Of a DNA stretch of 64,000 nucleotides, positions 56,827 to 64,000 are shown in pieces (positions within the stretch are counted from its first letter, which is position 1; each line of letters opens with the position of its first letter). Source of the stretch: Dugong dugon (Eukaryota > Chordata > Mammalia > Sirenia > Dugongidae). The translations under genes and the position numbers were made by a program. The stretch lies in contig CM057477.1 of NCBI GenBank assembly GCA_030035585.1, positions 60,307,447-60,371,446 of the forward strand, read 5' to 3'. The notes below the pieces were generated by a model that searched no databases, was not told the origin of the DNA, and saw only the letters and a list, made by a program, of their open reading frames with translations.

Positions 56827-57038
56827 CCAAGGAGCCTTGGTGGCGCAGTGGTTAAACGCTCTGCTACTAACGAAAAGGTTGGCAGTTTGGACCCACCAGC
56901 CACTCCGCAGGAGAAAGATGTGGCAGTCTGCTTCTGTAAAGATTACATCCTTGGAAACTGTGTGGGGCAGTCCCATTCTGCCCTGTAAGGTCTCTGTGAG
57001 TTCAAATCGTCTCAATGGCAATGGGTTTGATTGTTTTT
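56827..57038 (+). mobile_element. AfroSINE class A
   Basis: GGAGCCTTGGTGGCGCAGTG head, GTCTCTGTGAGTTCAAATCG tail. TAGGCACTCT at 56817-56826 and 57039-57048. Confidence 0.93.
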
Positions 57039-57372
57039 TAGGCACTCTTCCCCAGCTCTACGGTGTTCCTTTAGCTCAGCAGTTTTGTGATGGTGAGCCA
57101 GCGGAGGCCCTTTCTATGGCTCTTATTTTCTGAGGTCTGAACCCCATGACCTTTATGTCCATTGTCCAGGCTTTTCTGGTTTTGTGGGATGCTTATTGAC
57201 AAACATATAAGTGGGCTTTTTTTGTTTGGTTAAATATGTAATTGAAACCTTTCTTCATACAAAAACTCGCATATTCTGATTTGTACTGATTATTTTAAAG
57301 AAAATATGAAAAATAAATATGGATTGCATTATACTTTTGCTTCGTGGATGGCACCTCTCCCATGATCATATT

Positions 57373-57712
57373 TTGTTGTTAGCTGCTGTCGAGTCAGCCC
57401 CGGACTCATGGAAACCCCCACGCACTGCAGAATGAAACCCCACCTGGTCCTGCACCATCCCCATGATTGGTTGCAGACTGGACCGTTGGGATGCATAGGG
57501 CTTTCCCTGGCTGATTTTTGCAAGTAGATTACCAGTTCTTTTTTCCTAGTCCGTCTTAGTCCGAAAGCTTCCCTGAAACCTGTTTAGCATCATAGCAACA
57601 CACAAACCTCCACTGTCAGATGGGTGGTGGCTGCGTATGAGGTGCATTGGCCAAGAACGGAACGTGGGTCTCTCACATGGATGGGGAGAATTTTACCACT
57701 GTACCACCAATG
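57373..57712 (-). mobile_element. AfroSINE class C, full length
   Basis: GTTGTTAGCTGCTGTCGAGT tail, CTCCACTGTCAGATGGGTGG; head GGCCAAGAACGGAACGTGGG and ATTTTACCACTGTACCACC. Confidence 0.9.
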
Positions 57713-58103
57713 CCACATGCTCTCACGATCGTAGATAATCCTTATATTTGCAAGACTGGAATAACAAAATTTCTATTAGTGGATGCATGTTTGTTGAAAG
57801 GCCGTAATTTTGCTTTGGGAATTTCAGATACTGATGGGGAACTTTACATTTTATTTCTGATGGCTGGTTAATAAACATGCACGTCTTTCTGATTACTGTT
57901 CAGAGATCATTAAACCAGGGACCGAGAGATGTGGTATTAGTTCTAACTGAGTTTTGGTTGTTTTAAACTTATTCATTTTCCTTTTTCCATACTAAATAAG
58001 CAAATACACATGAAGTACTTTGAATTTTTCAAAGCAGACGACAATAAATTAAACTATTTTGATTAAAACAATTGATGGTTAATTATATCTACCCTTTTAC
58101 TTG

Positions 58104-58295
58104 GTGGAATCCTTGGGTGGTACACACGGTTAACACCGAAGGTTGGAGGTTCGAGTTCACCCAGAGGTGCCTCAGAAGAAGGGTCTGGAGCTCTATTTTC
58201 AAAAAATCAGCCGTTGAAAACCTCATGGAGCACAGTTCCATACGGACACACATGGGGTTGACATGAGTTGGAGTTGACTTGATGGCAGCTCTTTG
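58104..58295 (+). mobile_element. AfroSINE class B
   Basis: GGAATCCTTGGGTGGTACAC head, TGACATGAGTTGGAGTTGAC tail. Flanks CTTTTACTTGG and CTTTTACGTGG. Confidence 0.88.
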
Positions 58296-58746
58296 GTGCT
58301 TTTACGTGGCACTGGAAATCACCACAGACGGTTTGCCAGAGCCTGGAGGAGGAGCAGGCAGACCATTTAAAGAGAAGAGCAGTGCTTAAAAAATACTGGG
58401 CACGTGCTCTAACCAGGCCATCTGCTAATAACACCGTGGGGACGTTTTAGGTGGGACAGTCCCTCACATTATAAGAATTTTAGCATCGTCCAGCACATGC
58501 AAGTATAGGCTGCTTACCCTATGTAGCCCTTGCCCTGTTGTCACCCCCAGATGTCACCGGCACACATTCCCGGGCACCCCGATAGAGCTCCATTCTAGCT
58601 GAGAAACAGTGGGTCAACAAAAGAGAGAGTGTGCTTCAGGTTTTGTTTGGAGCTAGGAAATGGATTCCTCTCTTCTCCGATTAAACTGTACAGTAATTAA
58701 GGGAGAAGGTCAGGCAAATAGTGGCTAAAGGTGATGTTAATTTCTC

Positions 58747-58748
<2 letters not shown>

Positions 58749-58788
<40 letters not shown>
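58749..58788. repeat. TA microsatellite
   Basis: Twenty uninterrupted TA units. Confidence 0.97.
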
Positions 58789-58790
<2 letters not shown>

Positions 58791-59095
58791 CTTCATGCTT
58801 TGTATATCCGAACGTCTAGTAAGTTGCAAATGACTTGAAGACAAAACGCCTTCTTTGCCTGCACCCACCGTCTGTGATTTCCCTGATGCCACTCCCTTCT
58901 AAGAAGACTTTCATATTGTCAGACGATTTTGATAATTTCACCACAAATCACACAAGTACATTTCTGTTGTTGTTGAAAACCCACCATAAAACTTGGCTTT
59001 ATGTTGTGGAAGATAGTCAGCCGCTCATCAAAATGAATTAAAAGTCCATGTTTTCACCAACTTGAGGGTAATTATATTAACGATTAGCCATTGGG

Positions 59096-59297
59096 AGTCC
59101 TGGTTGTTTAATGGTTAAGCACTCGGCTGTTAACCTAAAGGTTGGCGGTTTGAACCCACCAGCCGCTCTGCAGGAGAAAGATGTGGCAGTCTGCTTCCAT
59201 AACGATTTACAGCCTTGGAAACCCTACAGGGCAGTTCTACTGTGTCCTATAGTGTCGCTGGGAGTTGGAGTTTGGCTCGATGGCAGTGGGTTTTGGT
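59096..59297 (+). mobile_element. AfroSINE class A close to exon 2
   Basis: GTCCTGGTTGTTTAATGG head, GGCGGTTTGAACCCACC, GTCGCTGGGAGTTGGAG. Exact 13-bp duplication ATTAGCCATTGGG at 59083-59095 and 59298-59310. Ends about 125 bp before the exon 2 acceptor. Confidence 0.93.
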
Positions 59298-59423
59298 ATT
59301 AGCCATTGGGGAAATAAAGACTCTTGCAGAAATGAATTTTTCATTCTTAAGTCACACTTTATTAAATAGCAGAATGATTAATGATACCCACTCGAAGGTC
59401 CTTACTTTATTTTTTTTTTTCAG

Positions 59424-59591
59424 ATGGATCCTAACAGAATATCAGAAGACGACACCGACTGCTTTAAGAAACTTTTCAAACTCCATGAAAATTCAGATAT
59501 GCAAGACAGTGCTCTGGAGAGTCAAGACACAAAATTAATCCCTGATTCGTGTAGGAGAATTAAACAGGCCTTTCAAGGAGCTGTGCAAAAG
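59424..59591 (+). CDS. TNFSF11: TNFSF11 (RANKL) coding exon 2: extracellular stalk
   Basis: This exon encodes 56 residues (77-132 of the predicted protein) that link the membrane anchor to the TNF-homology domain and include part of the stalk cleaved during ectodomain shedding. It starts [12 protein letters not shown] and ends [14 protein letters not shown], the same length as the human exon. The second half ([20 protein letters not shown]) matches human exactly as I recall it. The middle differs clearly ([19 protein letters not shown]). A polypyrimidine tract and CAG acceptor end at 59423; the donor GTAAAT starts at 59592. Both boundaries are phase 0, so it joins exon 1 in frame. The exon opens with an in-frame ATG, which in human is the start of the shorter isoform lacking the membrane anchor. 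The receptor-binding exons are not in the window. Confidence 0.97.
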
Positions 59592-60417
59592 GTAAATGCT
59601 CAGGACTTGCTGGCTCTACCAATAGTGAAAATTAAAACAGGCTGAGTACTATTGACTTTGGCCTTTTTTCTTATCATCTTAATAATTTGTAAAGGAGCTA
59701 AAGAGAATTTTTTAAATAGGACTAACAGGATTCTTTTGAAGTTGGTAATGGTTGATTATGGAGACCGGAGACGTTCATGCAAATATTCTTTTCTTTTTGA
59801 GAGGAGGGTTTTAAATTCATCCTTGGAATGAGGACAAGGTGGTTTGTGGTTAGTCAACGGGTCCGTTTGCTAGTTGGAATTTACTGACCTAGAAACCATC
59901 CGCTCAGTTCACAGGACCTTCTGGTAGCGATTTCCTTTACATTTGGTTTTGTAATGGTACAATCCCTGAGTCCACCTCTGTTGATCCAGGCTTTGATGAG
60001 AAGCAATTGTAACTGGTCCTTTGTTGTCATCTGTGGTGAGGAGGTAAGCAAGCAGAGCAGGAAATGACGTGGTGGGTGAGTTGGAAATTCTGTGTCCAGT
60101 TTCTCGTTTTCCAGGAGAGCTGGGTGAGAAGGAAGAGATGGGGACAGGGAAGACCAATGACTTCACTTACATCAGCAGCTTCAGTTGAGAAACACTGTAA
60201 TAACAGACCATTTTACTTGCCTGGCGAAACCCACTCAGGAGTCCTGCAGCTTTGGAATTATTTTACTTATTGACTCCACAAAAATTAGATAGAACCCGAT
60301 AGTTAGTCCAGTCCATGTACACCTGCATGCACATTACATACCTGCATATACACTTGCATGCATTCATGCATTCACCTCTCCATCCCAGCCTCTCTTTTGC
60401 AGCTCCCTACTAATTGA

Positions 60418-60575
60418 GAAAGGCTGGCAGCTTGAACCCGCTCAGAGGCACCTCAGAAGAAATGCCTGGAAATCTGCTTCCAAAAGGTCACAGGCATGAA
60501 AACCTTATGGAGCAGTTCTCCTCTGCAACCCCTGGGGTTGCCAAGAGTCAGAATTGACTGAATGGCAGCTGGTTT
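60418..60575 (+). mobile_element. AfroSINE class B, head missing
   Basis: Starts at GGCTGGCAGCTTGAACCCGC; ends GCCAAGAGTCAGAATTGACT and a T-run. Confidence 0.87.
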
Positions 60576-61277
60576 TCTTTTTTTTTCTTTTGGGAGCCTA
60601 TAGTCCTCTCAAAGTAAATTCTGAAGTTGTCAAAGCCCTTAAATCTAAATTGAATTTTAATTTAGTTTTTTTGTTTGTTTGTTTAAATCCACATATAGTA
60701 ATAGCATTTTTTTCCAAAGAGGATGCATGTTGGAGGTAGAGGTAGGTAGAAAAAGCTGTTCGTAAAGATAAAGGTCTGTAACACGCATAACATTGAGATT
60801 TGATACATTTTATCAAATCTGAAATACCATCAACTTTCAGCTTTCTTCATTATTTCTTGCACCGTTAAGAAAGAGAAAATGTTGACTGAAAACTTAAACA
60901 CAGTCATCATAGATTCTAGTTTGCATCCCCATTTTATAGATATAAAATGTAAAAAAATCTGCCTCAGACTCAATGAAGTACCTATTACTCTAATATCTAT
61001 AAGAAAGCATGTTGTTTATAAAAATTACTTTTATTATAATTAGTATGTATCTGACTTAGCTTTGTGCAGTAGATGTATATTTTAAATGTGAGTTTACACT
61101 TAGTGATCTTTTTATCTTACATTGTAACTTCCGAGTGATAGCATTTCTGCTAATCTATCCATTTTCATTTGATATTTCGTTTTGTATTAATCTGCTTTTT
61201 ACTCCATTTGTCAAGTTTATCTCTCAAACACAGAGTGACCTAGCTATAAACAACTATTAACATGCACTAGCAGTAAT

Positions 61278-61551
61278 TTATACATATATATTATATCTAT
61301 ATATATGTGTCTATGTATGTATCAGAGCCCCGGTGGCATAGTGGTTAAAAACTTGGCTGCTAACCAAAAGGTCAACAGTTCAAATCCACCAGCCGCTCCT
61401 TGGAAACCCTATGGGGCAATTCTACTATGTATGGGATAGAATCCTATAGGATTGCTATGAGTCAGAATAGACTCAATGGCGATAGATTTGGTTTGATTAT
61501 ATATATGTATACACACAAGTACACGTATATCTATATATATGTATATATGAA
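61278..61551. repeat. TA/TATG-rich repeat split by an AfroSINE
   Basis: TATATATCTA-type sequence on both sides (61278-61323, 61498-61551) of the SINE. Confidence 0.8.
61324..61497 (+). mobile_element. AfroSINE class A (short)
   Basis: GAGCCCCGGTGGCATAGTGG head, CTCCTTGGAAACCCTATGGG, GATTGCTATGAGTCAGAATA. Confidence 0.92.
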
Positions 61552-61574
61552 CTCTTAGGATATATAACATTTAA

Positions 61575-61820
61575 TAATCTTATTTTTTGACTTTTTATTT
61601 GGAAATAATTTCAAACTGACAGAAAAATTGCGCGAATAAAAATAATACAGAACGATTACTTAGTGGCCAATGTCTACTCTCCGGCAGTTTTGCAATGACC
61701 TCTGTTGCTTCTGTGTGCTTATCTGCCCCTACCTTCCCCGTCACAACTTCCCTGTTCATTGCCCCATTTCATTTGAGCTTTCTAAGTGACTGCCTAGATA
61801 TTATGAGAAACTCGTTTGTA
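61575..61820 (-). mobile_element. L1M-like 3-prime fragment
   Basis: GGAAATAATTTCAAACTGAC, GACAGAAAAATTGCGCGAAT; antisense old L1 wording, diverged. Confidence 0.45.
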
Positions 61821-61982
61821 TTTAAATGTGTTAATGAGCAATAATGGCAGAATTTTCACTATTTTAGGGACCTTTTGGAAACATAGTGCCTTGTTCTAAA
61901 TGAGGAACACTGACAAGTGTCTGTTCTGGCAAGCCAGAACAAGAAAGATTTGTGAGCAGGCAAAAATATACATAAAAAAATC

Positions 61983-62186
61983 ACCAAAAACCAGTTGCTT
62001 TTCAGTTGACTCCAACTCATGGCAACCCCATGTGTGTCAGAGTAGAATCGTGCTTCATAGGGTTTTTAATAGTTGATTTTTCTGAAGTAGATCACCAGGC
62101 CTTTCTTCTGAGGTGTCTCTTGGTGGACTTCAACCTCCAACCTTTTGGTTAGCAACCTGGCGTGTTCATTTTTTGCACCGCTCAGT
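61983..62186 (-). mobile_element. AfroSINE class B
   Basis: CCAGTTGCTTTTCAGTTGAC tail, GATCACCAGGCCTTTCTTCT, head ending GCACCGCTCAG. Confidence 0.9.
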
Positions 62187-62376
62187 CAACTGCTTTAACT
62201 AAAGGCACACAGTGCTCATCATACTAAAAGATTATTATAACTCACGGGATGAGTGGAAGGTTATTAATTTCCCATTTGTTTTCATTGTGCTATATATTTT
62301 AGCTGTTACACATGGGTAATAATATTACGCACGGGTACTTTTTTTTATAGGAATTTATTAAAATTACTCAAAAACA

Positions 62377-62421
62377 AAAATAAAAACCAAACCCATTGCC
62401 ATCGCGGGGATTCTGACTGAA
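62377..62421 (-). mobile_element. AfroSINE 3-prime tail only
   Basis: AACCAAACCCATTGCCATCG followed at once by unrelated sequence; 5-prime truncated. Confidence 0.7.
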
Positions 62422-62996
62422 ATAGGTTGCTTAGTCTTATATCCCACGAGCATCCCATCGATGCAGCTGCCTCTCAGTGGGAAAATAGGTGGTTGTTGCT
62501 GTCTTTATACAGCCTGCATTTATCCAAATGTGAATTCCCAATCCTTTGATTCAGAACTCCTTGTTCCATCCACTGCAGCAAAAAGTTGACCCTTCATACC
62601 TTTTAAAGGTTTCCACAGTTTGTACCCAAGCTGGTCATCCGCGGATACAAATGTGTACTGGAGCAAAAAAGAAAGCTTGTCCAGCCAAGTCAGTGACTCA
62701 GATCCTCCTTTTGACTTCCGGCTGTTTGTCTAGTGTCTGTTTACCCATGGCCAGAGTTTCAGGCTCTTGAAGAATAGTTCATGTTAACCGAAGTACAATC
62801 TCTGTATTCCCCAAACACCATTTATGGTGCCTCAGTTTATTAGACATTGACTTTTTTTTTTTTTTAAAGAATAAGGAGCTGCCATAATATACCAGTGTGT
62901 GTTTAGGGGTAGAAGATGCCATTTCTTCCCCCTAGACAAGAGGATCTTTAGGAAGGAGATGAGCATTATCCATTCCTTGTCATTAAACTCAACTAA

Positions 62997-63086
62997 CAGC
63001 CTAGGAAACCCTATGGGGCAGCTCTACTCTGTCCTGTGGAGTTGCTCTGAGTTGGAGTTGACTTCATGACAGCAGGTTTGGTTATT
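62997..63086 (+). mobile_element. AfroSINE class A, 5-prime truncated
   Basis: GGAAACCCTATGGGGCAGCT, GTTGCTCTGAGTTGGAGTTG, GGTTTGGTTATTTTTGG. Confidence 0.88.
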
Positions 63087-64000
63087 TTTGGCTTTATGTT
63101 GTGGGTCCTGTTCTAGGCACTTTGCCATACCTTATCCCATACCAAAGGATTTACTCTTCTCTTAACCCAGTCAAATAATATTCTGCTAGCTGTGTCATCC
63201 TTTTACGGGGACTGTTGGCTAATGTGACATTCTACACATCTTGCCACAATAATCAGATTTCTCATTTCTCTTGCCAATGCTGAAAATAGTATGAGCGTCT
63301 TAGGCATTCATAAGTACCTTTGTATCTTAGTGATAGTTCTAATACATATATTGAGTGAACCCATAAAACAAAATTACACGTGTTGATGGAATCATTATTG
63401 AGAGATCAACCCATCCAGTGGTAACAAATGCTAGACATAAGCACAGTATCACATTCTGTGTGTGCAAACAGTGGTGTTTACCCAGCCAATCTTTGGTGAG
63501 ACAAGTAATGCTGTTTTTCCCCCTTTTTTGTTTGTGGCAGGGTTTTCTTGGCTTTTTTTCCCCTTTAGCACAGAACTTTAAAAGTCTCTTAGCGATCCAG
63601 CCCTACTGACCACAATTTATAAAGTCTATCATAACAGTCTACAACAATAAAGAAAACACTAGCTTAAATATGGTGTCCAGTTTATGAAGTGATTCTTGTT
63701 TCCAGCTTTGGCAGGCCCCAGACTCTGCCAGTGTGGGGGGACGGGAGGGGGAGGGGTGAGCTGGCCTGAGCAGGGGCCTGCCCTGCTCGACAGTGAGGCC
63801 ACTCCGACACTGTCCTCCAGGGTGCCATCTGTTTATGCACTAAATATACATTCTGGGTACTTGGAGCTGGAACTCTAACTTGGGGGCCATTGCACTTGAT
63901 TTTAATATGCCTGGTTGTTGAGTCCACATTGGATACCTGTTTGTAAAAAACTTCCTGCAACTTAGTTTCAAAGATATTTGAAAGAATGGTATGCAGAAGA

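Larger units (their letters stand above)
50942..59423 (+). other. TNFSF11: TNFSF11 intron 1
   Basis: 8.5-kb intron bounded by GTGAGT and a T-rich tract plus CAG. Annotated repeats: SINE tail 51318-51364, AfroSINEs at 52508, 56827, 57373, 58104 and 59096, L1 3-prime end 55461-56207, MER5A 56578-56740, and TG and TA microsatellites. About 52710-54395 and 54455-55440 hold only weak L2-like traces and otherwise look unique. Confidence 0.9.
59592..64000 (+). other. TNFSF11: TNFSF11 intron 2, 5-prime part
   Basis: Starts at the exon 2 donor and runs off the right edge. I looked for the next coding exon and did not find it. It holds AfroSINEs at 60418, 61324, 61983, 62377 and 62997, an AT-rich repeat, and an L1-like fragment at about 61575. 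59592-60410, 60580-61270 and 63090-64000 look unique. Confidence 0.85.

Noticed and set aside
59592..64000. Search for TNFSF11 exon 3
   Set aside because: No sequence resembling the next RANKL exon was found; it is presumed to lie beyond the right edge.
1..64000. A novel multi-gene biological system
   Set aside because: The window is a vertebrate cytokine locus in dense retroelement DNA. Apart from TNFSF11 no gene set is visible, so I do not claim one.

Overview
The window is mammalian nuclear DNA from an afrotherian, most likely a paenungulate (elephant, sirenian or hyrax). Two things show this. More than forty copies belong to the tRNA-headed AfroSINE type, whose known range is Afrotheria, and several RTE-clade LINE copies share the same 3-prime tail. 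The sequence alone does not separate elephant from manatee or hyrax.

One protein-coding gene is supported: TNFSF11 (RANKL, the osteoclast differentiation cytokine), on the + strand. Coding exon 1 (50714-50941) encodes the cytoplasmic tail and the transmembrane anchor. Exon 2 (59424-59591) encodes the extracellular stalk. Both have canonical splice sites and phase-0 junctions. The exons for the TNF-homology receptor-binding domain lie beyond the right edge. The first exon sits in a CpG island with an inverted CCAAT box and a TATA-like box about 190-220 bp upstream of the ATG.

Positions 1 to about 49 kb are intergenic DNA upstream of TNFSF11. It is packed with AfroSINEs (three structural classes, called A, B and C here), RTE fragments (one with a recognisable but broken reverse transcriptase), L1 3-prime ends, one family of MaLR-like LTRs (five copies), Tigger/pogo-like and hAT MITEs, MIR and L2. 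Many insertions are nested and keep target-site duplications, so their relative ages can be read. Less repetitive islands at about 28.1-28.7 kb (CpG-rich, with a splice-site-like exon candidate) and 32.3-33.6 kb are candidate distal regulatory elements, about 22 and 17-18 kb upstream of the promoter.

49.2-50.7 kb is the repeat-free proximal promoter. 50.9-59.4 kb is intron 1, with a second CpG-rich patch, an L1, several SINEs and TG and TA microsatellites. 59.6-64.0 kb is the start of intron 2. I found no RNA gene, CRISPR array, prokaryotic-type system or intact mobile-element protein. The most unusual observations are structural: SINE classes stitched from tRNA-like heads and RTE ends, two RTE deletion derivatives with the same internal junction, DNA-transposon insertions inside retroelements, and a perfect 16-bp hairpin that looks like a template-switch scar.
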